DNA from: Lagopus muta
Lineage: Eukaryota > Chordata > Aves > Galliformes > Phasianidae
Assembly (NCBI RefSeq): GCF_023343835.1
Contig: NC_064438.1
Coordinates: 20,232,077-20,296,076, forward strand
Direction of reading: 5' to 3'
Length of the DNA: 64,000 nt
Positions within the stretch are counted from its first letter, which is position 1. The number at the start of each line of letters is the position of its first letter. Below the pieces are notes generated by a model that made no database searches, had not been told where the DNA came from, and was given only the letters and a program-made list of their open reading frames with translations. Shown here in pieces: positions 51,232 to 64,000 of this stretch. The translations under genes and the position numbers were made by a program.

Positions 51232-51503
51232 GGAGAACATCAAGTTATATCAGTTTGTCTTCCCAAGTAGCCATTAAACATGATGAGGCCCAGCTTCCCA
51301 GCTTGACAACAGGAAGCAGTGAATGAACTCTTTCCTGTACTACTTGCGTACATAGCATTTGTTTTCCCTGTTAAACTGTAATTATCTGGATACATAGGTC
51401 TTTTCACTATCCTTCTACATCCTTTTTATTCCCATCCACCAGAAGAGGAAAATAAGCAGGAGCAGGGTGGGTGTCAGCTGCTGGCCAAGGTCAACCCACC
51501 ACA

Positions 51504-54500
51504 TGGTCTGTTGCATTTTTGTCCTGGATAATGTCACCTATTGACACAAACCGATCTTCCATTTCTATATAAGTAATTCCAAAATATTCCATCCTTTTCT
51601 GCCCAAAAATTTCCAGACTGTAACTATTTTTTTTTTCTCATGGATAACTACCTGCATATAGCTAAGTCATTTCTCACAATCCTCCCTTCTAGTAAGTGTT
51701 TCTTGTTACCATCTACCTTAGTAACTTTTCATACTGTATGCTGACTCTCATGCAGGTGCATAAGTTAAAAATACTTGATTGTCTGCAATGCTTCATGGAT
51801 AAGCCATGCCAAAAATCCTGATTTTTTTTTTTCTCTGTGACATATCAAAGCATGGTCTCCTTAGTCCATTAAAACATCCATCCAAATTGTTTTTAGACTC
51901 CAAATATTTTCATATCCTCTAGCCTTGACAGATTCTGTCTTGACCAAATATTATGAATGCTAATGTGAGAACCATTTTCCAGGGAAATTTAGTGGCCAAT
52001 GTTTAAACATTTACTTTCTAATCTAACAGAAATACATAATTATCCTCATTATCAGAACTATAATAGAAGAATATTTAGATCCTCATTCAGCAAAGTACAT
52101 ATAGTCAGAAAAATAAGCATATGCTTAAACAGACGGCAAGACAGCATTTAATGAAGCATAAACAGGGCCTAACAAGAGAACATTTTCTATGATATTTCTT
52201 TAGATGTCTTCTGTATACTATTTCATAAATAATGATTCAGAAACAGCTCTTATCAGTTATTGTGATTTTCTGGAAAGTTCAGGAATTTAAAAGTGTCTTG
52301 CATCCTCTTCATGTTTGTTGTGATATGAGGGCATCAAGTACAACACTAGATCCATTAAGTTATGTTATGTTCAGTGTGATAATGCAGCACTTTCATCATG
52401 ACGAATACATAAGAATGTTGCATATAACTATGATTAAGATACTGTTTTTCAGAAGATTACAAAAGCGGTCTGAACACTGCAAAAATTGTGTTTATAACTA
52501 CTTAATTGTGAATTGTTATCTTACTCAGCCATATCACTTCTTATCATCTCCTATTCATTGACTTTTGTGAATGCAAGCTTTCATTCTCATTAATCTTGAT
52601 GAATGCTTGGCCTGTATATCAGATCTTATATTCATAGGTAACCAAAAATATCTATAAGAAAAAAAAGTATTTAGCTGATATTCTTTTTTGAATAAAATGA
52701 ACCAGTCATCTATGAAGAAAGCAGCAATAGTATTACAATAATCTAGAAAGAGTTTCAAGAAAGAGACCATAAACCTTAATGTTTAACTACTATTTCTAGT
52801 GAAGAGTATATGTTCCAGGGTCCAGATAACAGATGATCTGGATGTCCACCTACCTGAAGTTCATTGGTACTTCTAATAGAGGAGACACGAAACACATAAA
52901 CTTCCTATGGAAATAACTTATATCTTAAATTTGTCTTCCTTTTTGACATGTGTAGAATTACAGCTGGAACTAGTCACTAAGTTTTTTAAGAAGAGCAGAA
53001 GCACGTGTTCAATAGTATGATTCATCAGCCTGTTACTATCGGAAGGATTTCAGTCTAATCACTTTCAAGTATCCAGTATTTGGTCTTGTTCATTGCAAAC
53101 CATTATGAAGGAATTACTATTAACAGTTACAGAAAAAACAAACTCACAATAATATTCTATGCTAAATATCTTTCCTGATTACAGTGAATTTCTACCTGTT
53201 AAATACAATTCATGCTCTTTCAGGCAAGAGTTACCCAGCATTCTTCTGAATCAAAGAATTGGAAAAGAAACAGAAATGGATTACCTGTAAGAGTCCTACT
53301 TAAATTGATTTCTCATTTTATCTTTGCTGCACTTTAGATATGTAAATAAGATATGAAAAAATCTTTTAGAATTAGCAAGAATTGCATCTGTGACTTGAGA
53401 AAAGAATAGGTCTCCACTGATTCATTAACTGCATACAATATTGTGTGCAGATCTTTAATTGCGTCTGTGTCACTATTTCTCACAGTGCTTAAGTTGTTTT
53501 CTTTAGATGACAATTTTATGGTGTGCTTAGTTGAGTATTTTCTGCTGATAGAAGTACATTTCAGACCCAGGGACATTCTCTCTGTCACTTCTGTGTTCTT
53601 CAAACCAGATTACACGAAACTTTAACTTCCCATTTCTCACCTGTCTGGCCCTGTAGGAATATCCACTCTAGTGAGGTGGTTTGTAGGGATGGAGATTATG
53701 CGTGGAGCAACTTAAGAAAAGTTAAGGATTTCTACAAGCCACAATGTTATAGAGAGAGTTCCCGAGCATGAATTTTTAACAAGGTCAGTGCTTTGCCTCA
53801 CTTTCTTAAGCATTGCTTCTGCTAATTAAAAGTGAGGTTAATATCTTTTTACTGGAGCTAGCAATACGAGCCATACCTATATTAAAGACAGATGCTTCCT
53901 AAATGGTTAAATAGATCAGAATATTAGAAGACTAAGATACAAGTTTTTATCCTTGCTGAGATGTGTCAGTTCCATTGAAACTCTTCCAGTTTCTAAAAAT
54001 ATTTAAATATTCATAGAGGCAAGGAGAATGTGGAAATGACTCTGAAGCCAATGAAGCAGCACACTTGCTGGAAGTTTGTCATTCTGCTCTGTGCATCAGT
54101 GAATATCTAAGTATAACATAATTCCTGTGCGATTTGCAGATTGTTTTTCACAGTTGAACTTTTATTACAATTAACTTTATTTTTCTCATTTTCAACTCAA
54201 ATGGACCATCCAAAGACTGTTAAGGCTAAAAGAGTTTGTTATTATTATTTTTTTTTTTTAAAAGTACTTCTAAGTAGACAACTTATCAGAATTGCTTGCA
54301 CTACTCAGCAACCCTTACCAGACTAAGATACACAGAATAAGCTCATTCTAAATAAGATAAATTTTGTGATGATGAGAACCACAATCCTAGGCTGAACATT
54401 TATTGCAAACCGCTCAAAGGTTTACTCTGAGCCACTAATTAGCCACTAATTAGAAATTTATAGTTAAGGTAAACATTTTTTGAAACTGTGCCAACTAACA

Positions 54501-57500
54501 CAGGTCCCTTGCAGCTACCATAGATCCCAAATTCTAAAAAAAGTAAATATACAGAGAAACAAAAAGTACACATTTAAATCCCAGAATTGCACTGTTGTCA
54601 GTTAAAAATAAATACTTGAATATCCTTGAAATAATTTTCCCTTAACATAAACAACTCTTAAGAAGTAGTTCAGAGTGAGAGAAATGAGTAAAAGAATTTG
54701 GCAACATTTTACCCCAGTGTATAAAAAAAAGCAAAATAGTAAAAATAATCCTTCTAGAGTAACATTTCCCTCTGTATTAAGACTAATTTAACCCTTTCAG
54801 CAGTGGATTATGTCCAAAATAAACCACTTTCTTGCTTTTGAAAACTGTATGGAGAGGAAATGCTCCCAGTTTTATTGACTAGATTGCTTCAAAACCTGAA
54901 GACTTAAATACTGCTTCCTGGATAGGTACTATATTCCCATGATTAAATTACTCTAGACTTCAGCCATGAGATGCTGTATTTGGAAAGTACATGGTTTTCT
55001 CTTATATTAAGGAAAAGGTAATCATCATGTAAAATGTTGGCACAGAACAAATAATTCTACTCACTGGTAGCAGTGATTTTAAGCGGACAGGATCGTTACT
55101 TTCTAGTCCTTGTTAAACTTCTGAATCACATTGATTCTGGTATTTTCTCAGAGTGGGATTAAACTTTGTTCTATTCTAGATTTAAAGAGGGCTTTTCTTT
55201 CCTGTGGCTACTTGCTACAAATCTATTTTTGAAAGACGCTGTACCCATTATCTGGTCAGGTGAAATGACCACTTACTCATTTTATTTGTGGGGGATAAAA
55301 GAAAAAAAAAAAGTACACATAGATCAGTCACTTTTCCAATGTGATTTTGTTCTACTCTGTCAAAGTAGCCTAAATGGCAAAATATTCATTGAATGTACTG
55401 AGATCAAGATTTCCATCCTCTCCCTTTCATTTGTGAGAAATGAAATATTTTTTTCATGAAAATGCGTATTTTCAGTAATTCATTTTCTCTCGCTTCACAT
55501 GTAAGAACAATGCTAGTGCTACAAATTGAGACAGTGATACATTTTTTTCTGGGGGAAAAAAGAAATGTAAAAGGGGAATGAGATGTGATGAGTGGTACAG
55601 TTTTAAGATACTGAAATTGTTACATATCAGAGGCAAATTTGCCTATGTCAGGGAAGAAATAAGCAATATTTTATTCTGTATCAGTTAATCTTCTATTAAA
55701 CATTCTATATTGATTTGTATTTGGTTTGGCTGTTTTCCCTGTCTCTCTTATTCTCTTTATCTTTCACAAAAATATTCCAAAATATATCTATAAAATGAAA
55801 TACTATTTTTCATTTACTGTTGTCAACAAAAATCTGAAAGAAGCCAAAACATTTGTTCATCTCACTTAAACAAGAGGCACTGTCTTGAAAATTCAATGCA
55901 TTCGAAATCTGTTTCTCCTATGTTAAGATACTTCATGGTTGTTTGACCTTTTGTGAGAGGTTTTTGAGTCTGAAACAGCAATGGTACAGCCTGCTGCATT
56001 CTGGTCTTCAAGTCCAATAGGATTACTGTTGGCCAAGAAGAGTTTCGAAGTTCTTTTCTGCAAACTATTCCAAAAGAGATTATTTTTGGTGAAACAAGAC
56101 TGGAGATACTCCCTCCAACAGACTCATCCAACAAGACTTGACAAACTTCTTGTGCTTTCAAGTGCTAAAAGACAAAAACTTTGAAGCAAAGTATTATTGA
56201 ACCACAAAATTTCAATTATGTACGTCCTTGATGTTTTCTTATGGCATCTAAGGCATTTAAGAGTAGAGTCCCTGCAGGAACAAAAAATGGATGACAAGAA
56301 TGTCAAATTATGTTTCTGAACTCTGATATTAAGAAATATTTAATTCAACAGTATGTATGATTATATTATTGCTTAACAGATAGACTATGTTTCTGAAACA
56401 CAAATTGCTGGTAGAATATCATCAAACAAAAGAATTAAAGTGTTTTTTTTGCTTCTGAAGGAACAGATATGATTTAAAGTTGTATTAAAGTAGGCAGCTT
56501 TTATGATCTTTAATTGCTTTGAGAGTTGTAAGCAATAAATACAATTCACATAAAAATATTTTTTATAATGTTTAGTCCACTCAGCACTCATTCCTGCAAG
56601 ATATCATTAATGCCAAAATGTGGGCTTTAAGAACAGATTAAAGGTTTATATGATTGGCAATAAAAATTTTAGAAGGAGAGGAATGTGGAGGGCCAGGACT
56701 GAGACATCAATTTTCAAGTGTTTAATTCCCAATAAAATCCAAGTTCCAAGTTTATGTGTTTACAGACAGATATTAAAACTGTAAAAAACATCCAAAACAA
56801 AACAATAAAAGAAAAAATTTTAGCATTTGAAAATAAAATTTGAAATCAAATTACATTTTGGCATGGACTACAATGAATGAATACGTACAGCACAAGGCCA
56901 CTTCAAGCTGAATCAGAGTTGCCACATTGAAACACCAAGAAAACCAATTAGAGTAAAATAATTTGTATATATATGTAACAGTATTAGAGTATACATATAT
57001 ATAAAATGCGTTGTATTCACAATCAATATTGGAATCCCACAAACTGAGGCTCTTCACCACGATTAACAAATCCAATATAAAAATAGAAATACTGTCTAAT
57101 TCACTTTCATGGAAACAAGCTTTGTGATTAAAAATTTTAGATTATTTCTAAAGCATAATTTTCTAATTATTGGGTTGTTTCATGTATTAATGTTGTTTTC
57201 TTCTTTTAGTTCTTTTAGTTCTTTTTAGTTTTGTTTGTTAACTCCATCCTATATTTGTAGGCATTGTAAATATTCAGACATTCACTCATTGACTCACCTT
57301 GGAAGGTGAGAGTCTATCAGAGGAATACGAACTAAATTTTCCATACGTCCAAAGAATAGATGTTCAGTATCAGTGAAATGAAAATGAGCATTAGTCCAAG
57401 ACTTAAGCCCACAATAAAGCTGAACTAGAGAGTAAATTACACTGCAGTCAATTTAGCTGTGTTCACTGGATCAAAATCATAAATTGAAAAAGTGTCAATT

Positions 57501-60500
57501 TCAATATCTTACATTGACCCTGTGGCACAATTATTTCTGTTTCTGATTGGTAATTAAAAGTGTTATATGTTGTCACAATAAACACATTCTCCATAGCCAA
57601 GACTTTTTAGGTCTGCCCCCTATATAAGAGGTGTTGCAGTGGCATATAATCATTGAAATTTGATAGAGAAAATAAAATTCCTATTTCCCCAAAAAGAGAG
57701 AGAAAAAAGAATGTAATAGTTGGGATCATCTCCAGTTACAAAGATGACTTTTTTTCAACACTTTCAAATGAATTGGAACAATGTTCTAAATCATCCTGTC
57801 ATCCCCAAGGTATTCAAACAGGCTTAGCTTCCCAGGGTGCCTTTTATATTAATGCTTTCAAATTTCCCTTTGATTTGAGGAGCAACACAAATATTTCCTC
57901 ATTATTCACTTTTCATTCTTTAGATGTCAAAAAATGTATTCCTGTCTTAAGTATCTTTGAAGAGAGATTCTCTTCAGCATCAGAAATGAAGCAGCCTAGA
58001 AAAATCAGCACTCTTTGACAAACAAAGAAAATTTTCCTTTCTACTACTTATTTGATGAGAGTTTCCTCCAACTTCTGTGTGTTTCACTTGTTTTTTGGTC
58101 CTAACCTGTGAACATTATTCCCACTGATTAAAAGTAACATCAGTATTCACTTGGTTCACCACCTCTCTTGTATCAAATCCAGGATTGAACAAGCCCTGTC
58201 ACCATCTAAGGAAAGGGCCTGTGCTCACTGTTCTTAAATGAAGACTGAGAGTGCTATCTTGAAATGGTAGTGCACTTGAGCCTTGCTGATAAAAGAGAAC
58301 ACAAAAACATTGTCTTTACATATATGGAAGTCCCAGTAATCTGTGGGGTTTGGGTAGATTTCAGGTAACTATTCTCAGTTTCGCTGTTTCTGTGATCAGA
58401 TATATTGCATATCACAAAGATAATGCATTAAATATCAGGTCTTGAGTGTTGAATACTGCTTTACATCCTTTTACTTTCACAGTTACAGAATGTAGACCTC
58501 AGTGTCAGTTTTCAAGCTTCAGATCTGTCTATGCCATTTCTTAATATAATAGAAAGCCATTAATCTTTCTTTCTGATGAAGTCACTGATTTATTTTTTTG
58601 TGATAAGAGGAAAAGAATGTAATTATTTCCAGAATTCAAAACTTTCTGTAAATTTTCATCATGCACACATAAATACTGATGGTACCTTTTAGACACAGAT
58701 GCAGAATGATGGAATCACAGAAATGGGACTCCACATAAGTAAGCTTTTAAGCATATGACCAAAAGGTTTTGAAAGAAGTACTGAACCAGCAAATGAGAAA
58801 TATAATATCTCAAGATGTTTTTTTTCTCTACCGTGACAATTTGCATTATATTCTGATAAGATCTATGAAAATCAAAGTAGAATATTGTAAATGATATCAA
58901 AAGCACACTAAGAAAATACCCCTGAAAAATTATTTTCTCTAACATTTAAAAAACTGATTTTTGAACAGCTCGAGATAATATATAACTGCAAGCCATTCAA
59001 ATGTTAATAGAAATTAACATGTCCTGTGGAATGCTAAATGTGGTTTATGCAAATGGCCGTAGAATTTAAGAGCCATCTGCAAAATAAACACATTGTTTAT
59101 GTGAGAATTAATGTTCCCAAATCTTCTCTACAATATTTGCCCATCGCTAAACATTACTGCCCAATTTTTATTCAGCTGTAAATTGCAACTTTGTTCAGTA
59201 TTACCCTGTTCATCCTTTAGGTTTTTAAGTTACGCAAGGTTGCTTCTTTGCTTTGATACAAAGACATATTTGATTATGTCATACAACCCAAACAAATAAA
59301 TACTTTGTTCTTTTTAAAATATTGAATAAGATATTAATTTTTCAATTATACTGTTGCAGATGTCCCCTATGGATTTGTACTGTGTCGAGGTATTTTTCTT
59401 TGTTTATTTTCTCCCTACTTCTACCTTGTAATCAACAATGCCTCATTTAGAGTTTTGATTCTTGCATATATGCCACTACAATAGAATGAGACATCAAAAC
59501 AACCTATATCAGCCTCAGAAGTGGTTTTGGTTTATATTTACTTATTCAGGTATTTTGTTGTTTTAATATACAGTTTAGTTTCTGTGTATAGTCATAATGA
59601 ATCAGGGATAGCTCAAAATTGCTAAGAGAATTAAAACTGAATTTTCCAGCAAGGATATGGCAAATATCACTTATTTTTGGAGAGTTGACAGATTTCTTCC
59701 TGTGGCAAAGACAAAGTAAGAAGTGAATTGAAAAGGGTGTGTGAGGGCATAGAGAGGCCATGGCAAAAACTTGCCACTGAAAGCAGGGAAGGGCTCTCTT
59801 TTCAAATCTTCTTTTGCTTCTTTGGTTTCTTCCACTTCCTCTATGCTGAATATGTTTCAAGAAAACAATCTTTCATAACAGGAATTCTCATCGTGAATTT
59901 GTTTATCAGATACAGCAATCTCAATTTTTTCGACCAATTCCCTTTTCTATTAATCCTTATGAGGTCTATACATTGTCCTCCTTCATCTTTTGATTTGTTT
60001 TGTCCAAAAGAGGATACCTAGTTTCTATTAGAGTTAGCCCTGAAATACTTTCCTCCCAAACACAAAGGAGGTATCATTAAAACTATTATTACTGTTGCTT
60101 CATATACTAGTAACGTATTATGCAAATACTGCTGCAAAAGTTCTCTGATCTTAACCAGTTTGTCAATTCTCTCTCTGATTATTTTCTTCCGCTTTTTTTT
60201 TCTGTAATTTCTTTCTATATAATGCTATAATTTTGCTTTTTCCCTGGTTTCATTAACTATTTTCTTCCATTTCTACTCTTAATCAACATATTTTCCAGAA
60301 GTGTGTTCTCTAGGTTAGTAAGAGTTGAATTTGATTGTCAAATGTCATTGACGTTTTTCTCTTCAGTTCTTTTTCTCCATGTTATTTAGATCATAACCAC
60401 TTACATGTGTACATATGAACATCTATCAATCAATCAAGTTTGTATACTGTTGAGTTTATATAGCACAAATATAATAAAATCACCAAAATTTTGCTCCTGA

Positions 60501-63500
60501 ACAACACTTTTTAACTTTGCAATCAATTTTTTTGTTTGTTTGTTTTTTTACAATGAAATAATACCAAATATAAAATCTTTCTATCTTTGGTGCAGCCTTT
60601 TTACAATGAAAATTTCACCTATAACTTTTCAGCAATTCTAGCAATATTTATTTATTTAACTTTCAAGCTTCTCACGTTGAAGTCCCTTATGATTTTCACA
60701 TTTTGTTTTGTTTTTTATCCAAACTTAACAAGTATGTTCTTAGGGAACCAATCATTCTCTTCTTTCAGCCTCACTCAGACAGGTCTTTTTCTTAAAATGT
60801 CAGTTGCCATTGTTTTCATCCACTTATATAGATCATTACCGTTGATAATAGCATTCAAGTCATATGAATCACATCATCAAGATTCATTTATGTCAAATTT
60901 GTCCAATATGTACTCATAAATTATTTTTCTTTTTTTGTTAGCCAGCCCTTGTATTATGTCACCCCAAGAAATCCACTGTTGAATTATGGTTCCAGTTCAT
61001 ATAATGTTTGTATCAATCAACACAGTGAATGAACTCTTTCATCATTCACTTTTGCATTTTGCTTCAGTGTCTTTAATCTCAAGGAAACACATGAATAGGA
61101 AACCATAGCTGGTTAAAAAGAGGGCCCTGAGCAGTAATATTTTGCCACTTACTTTGATCCAAATAAAAAATGTTTTGGAGTCTTTGTATGTGTTAAGGGA
61201 CCTCTCACTGGGCTCTCCCATTACTCTTAGCCTAAACCTGCCCCTTTCTCTCTGTTGCCCTGAAGCTATATATTACTACGAGACTGTTATACTAATCTTT
61301 TTTTATTATTATTTCTTTTATGCTGCCTACACAGTTCAATACTAAAAAGACTTAAGTTTACTCTTTTCACACCATAGTCTACATATTCATTTTCACAGGT
61401 GAAATAAGTCTATTAGTACCCTATTCTTACTTTTCTGGATTGATCTAACCAATTAGACATTTGCTTAACAGTTGCACTCTGTCCTGTAAAGTTTGTGAAA
61501 TCAGAATGACAGTTTTTAACCAGAGCAGAAGAGAATTCAATGAACCAAGTAAATTATCCTGAACACAGGTCTTGACTTGGATCTCTCTCAAGGTATGGAG
61601 AACACTTCTGATGTAAAATCACCACGTAAAAATTCAGGTGCAAATGTCTTTGGCGGTAATATATTTCTAAAACTCTCTCCCTTATAGCAGAAGTGATCTA
61701 TTGTCTTTGTGACCTGTTTGGAGAAATGAGTAATAGGTTTCAAATACTGACTTTTACTTCTGTTTTGACAGAATTTTCTAATGAATGTTTCCTCTAACTA
61801 AAAAGTACTGACTCTCAGATATTCTTTGCTAAACTTTGAAAACAATTTCTGGAGTAAAGAAAAGCCAGCTAAACTAAAAAAATAAAAACTTAGTGAAGAA
61901 ATTTTGATATAGACAATGAGTGCATTATAGCCTGAGGTTGCTGTAGCATGTGTCAGAATACAAAATTGTGTCCTGGAGAACAGAACACTGTTATCCATCA
62001 TCAGAACTGAAGATACGTTTCTTGATACATAAAGAAGAAATGTGGATTTACAATAACCTTTAATGTATGAATCATAAAACACCCAATACCTTGATTCAAA
62101 GTGATCCTTTCTAATCTTGACTATTTTAAACATTCACAATGTTTATCTGGCACCATATTTGCCTTCTTTTTTTTTTTTTTTTTCCTGGTCACAGAATGTG
62201 AATTTAACTGATTTCTTTTCTTTCCTTCTGATTTTTAAGTGATTTCTGCAGGACAGAGAAATTTCATGCATGATAGTGAAAAAAGTTTTCTTTTTCCTAT
62301 CTTGTTTATTTGTCAACTGCTCTCATTTGGAGCAGATTTAAGATGAAATAGAACAAGCTCTGCCCCATATTGAATAGCAGTTAGGTTATCTGACAGGTTC
62401 TCAGAGATGACAAGATCTCAGTTCTTCACAAGACAAAAACAGAAAAGTGTCCTTCATGAAATCAGTAGGAAATTTCTACTATCCCATTCCTAATATAAAT
62501 GCATTTATTCTGCAAAGGCAGGTGAATTCTCCCCTAGAGAAGAAATCAGAGAAGTTTACTACCATCGATAAAGAACTGTGCTATCTTCATTTCTTCTTAT
62601 TCTTAAACAAAAACACACACAAATAAGCACCAAATTCCCAAGGCTTCTGGACAGCTAGATTTTAATAACTGAAATTCACATCCAATCAATGTGAATGTTA
62701 TTAGACTCTGTGTTCCTTCTGTCTGTTCCAGCTGACTGAATTGTTGAGTTAGTGCACAGAAAAGCAATGCACTTTGGTTTGCTTTCCAAGGCTATGGATT
62801 ACCCACTGACAGAGTCATTAAAACAATTCCTAAGGAGAAAATAATGCAATTGACATTAACATCAATCTTGGGAAAACAACAAAAACAAACACACACAAAA
62901 TGTCCATACCAAATTAATTTGGCTAGAGGCATGGGCTACATGTATTTTTAAAAATCATTAGAGCTAGTTCTTAGCCTATTTAAAAATAGTACAGATAGGA
63001 AAGGTGAGAAAAGAAAATGTATTTTTAAGTTAAGGAATAAATCAATTTTCTGGAGAGTGAACCTACTAATGAATGACAACCAACCCTTTGGAGATCAAAT
63101 ATAATGGGAAGGCAAAGAATGGCAGTTTCAATTCATCAGTGAAGGAGAATGGAGGAACAAAAAGATTTTACTGGTCTGAAGGAGGTAACAAATATACCAT
63201 GTGCAAAGGAAGGAAATACAGTAGATTTGTAATAGACTGTTTGTGATCTCATGTCATCTTAATACAAGGACCCTGCAGCACGCACAAATATGGGTCCAAA
63301 GTCATTTCAGATTTCAAACCTTTCAAAGTCCCTTACTTAATAGCATCATTACTAGTAATATGTTTCGTTTCAGAAAAATAAAGGCACTGCAATTCTGTCT
63401 GTCCACTTTGGATTCTAATGGTAGAGCCATCATGAGGAAATGGAAAAAAAAACAAACAAACCACAAAACCATCATCATATACAGCTAAAATGAAAGACAC

Positions 63501-64000
63501 GTACAATCACTGAAATTATTTTTACAATGGTACCTTTCTCTTCTTGTAACTTAATAGCCAATATCATAGTGGGGATTATCTGAGGTTTGAAGACAATTTT
63601 CTGTTGAATAAAAAGATAAGAATGAAATATTGCGTATGGTTAGATAGTAAAAATGTCTGTGGAAACAAATTGTCTACCAATAATTCAATTACCTGTTGCT
63701 TACAGAACTTCAATCTGTTAATTATCTCTATTCATTTTGAATCACTTATCCATTACTGAGATTCATTAAAGGTCCATTCAGGTCTCTCAAACTACTTAAC
63801 ATCTTTTTGTGTCAAAAGAAGTACAGCATCATCAAACTCCCAAACTTCAACGATAGGGCTATGTCCTTGGATATATTTATGTATTTCCCTGTAACTGCCA
63901 GACAAAAACCAATGGTAATTACAATTAAAATAATACTCTTCCATCAGTACTCCTTCACTTACAAACAGGAGATCTTAGATCTGTAGTTTCTGGATGAACA
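51504..64000. other. A/T-rich non-coding stretch to window end
   Basis: About 12.5 kb with no recognised transposon and no supported gene. Small features: an 11-bp tandem duplication GCCACTAATTA at 54431-54452, an AT inverted repeat at 56966-57003 (12-bp arms), TTCTTTTAG-type units at 57201-57229, a motif cluster at 59047-59100, and a T run at 62168-62183. Frames of about 100-120 codons at 52232-52561 (+), 55862-56161 (-), 57653-58018 (+), 60587-60919 (+) and 61798-62133 (-) carry no domain I recognise. The lack of visible repeats over this length differs from the rest of the window. Confidence 0.5.

Larger units (their letters stand above)
50510..51503 (+). mobile_element. ERVL-like LTR, split by a nested insertion
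   Basis: Two segments, about 50510-50748 and 51232-51503, join into one plus-strand LTR of the kind I recall from avian class III (ERVL-like) endogenous retroviruses. Segment 1 holds 'actgttgataatacacc', 'gagtgggctgggc', 'aggctgggagaagtctcagc' and 'gtgaccaaagggccatgcca', then 'cagtaataaaa'. Segment 2 holds 'gtttgtcttcccaagtagcc', 'ggaagcagtgaatgaact', 'gttaaactgtaattatctgg' and the end near 'tcaacccaccaca'. The copy is degraded. I see no gag, pol or env sequence beside it, so it is most likely a solo LTR. The left boundary is approximate, and class assignment rests on memory of consensus sequence. Confidence 0.75.

Noticed and set aside
56966..57003. 12-bp inverted repeat TATATATATGTA / TACATATATATA
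   Set aside because: Both arms are AT microsatellite sequence, where self-complementarity is expected.
57653..58018. 121-codon plus-strand open frame
   Set aside because: No recognisable motif, no supporting context, and A/T-rich composition. A frame of this length is plausible by chance in 64 kb.
58705..58735. 'gatggaatcacagaaatggg' resembling a CR1 minus-strand tail
   Set aside because: The following bases do not continue into CR1 3' sequence, so the match is too short to support.
1..64000. CRISPR arrays, operons, ribosome binding sites, phage or plasmid features
   Set aside because: The repeat content and composition are vertebrate. No regularly spaced repeats or bacterial gene organisation are present.

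Overview
The window looks like non-coding DNA from a bird, most likely chicken or another galliform. The evidence is the transposon content. There are seven fragments of CR1, the main avian non-LTR retrotransposon, mostly truncated or fragmented. Several keep the typical 3' end with its ATTCTATG-like tail. Three fragments match what I recall of the galliform mariner transposon Galluhop. One nested pair of degraded long terminal repeats (LTRs) resembles avian endogenous retrovirus LTRs. Family names come from memory of consensus sequences, not from a search.

No convincing host protein-coding gene, rRNA or tRNA was found. The background is strongly A/T-rich and full of poly-A/poly-T runs, AAAT/TTTA microsatellites, one GT and one CA run, and two long C tracts. 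Open frames are short (at most about 144 codons), often low-complexity, and often open on both strands. The only recognisable coding similarity is decayed CR1 reverse transcriptase. The window is best read as a gene desert or the inside of a very large intron.

Layout: 1-13.9 kb is background with two minus-strand CR1 pieces (about 3.2 and 5.3-5.9 kb). At 13.9-14.2 kb lies a 250-bp promoter- or LTR-like repeat whose inverted relative sits at 45.2-45.4 kb. Galluhop pieces lie at 16.6, 34.0 and 41.1 kb. CR1 pieces lie at 18.0, 26.7 (internally deleted), 30.6, 34.5 and 47.3 kb. A 148-bp element occurs twice in direct orientation at 45.9 and 48.6 kb with no detectable gaps. At 50.5-51.5 kb one LTR is split by another. 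From 51.5 kb to the end only unique-looking A/T-rich sequence and small repeats were seen.

No cooperating gene system can be supported. The most interesting unexplained items are the two-copy 148-bp element, the inverted pair of 250-bp repeats with a conserved internal hairpin, the CR1 copy with RT fused to its 3' end, and a tight double palindrome near 38.95 kb.
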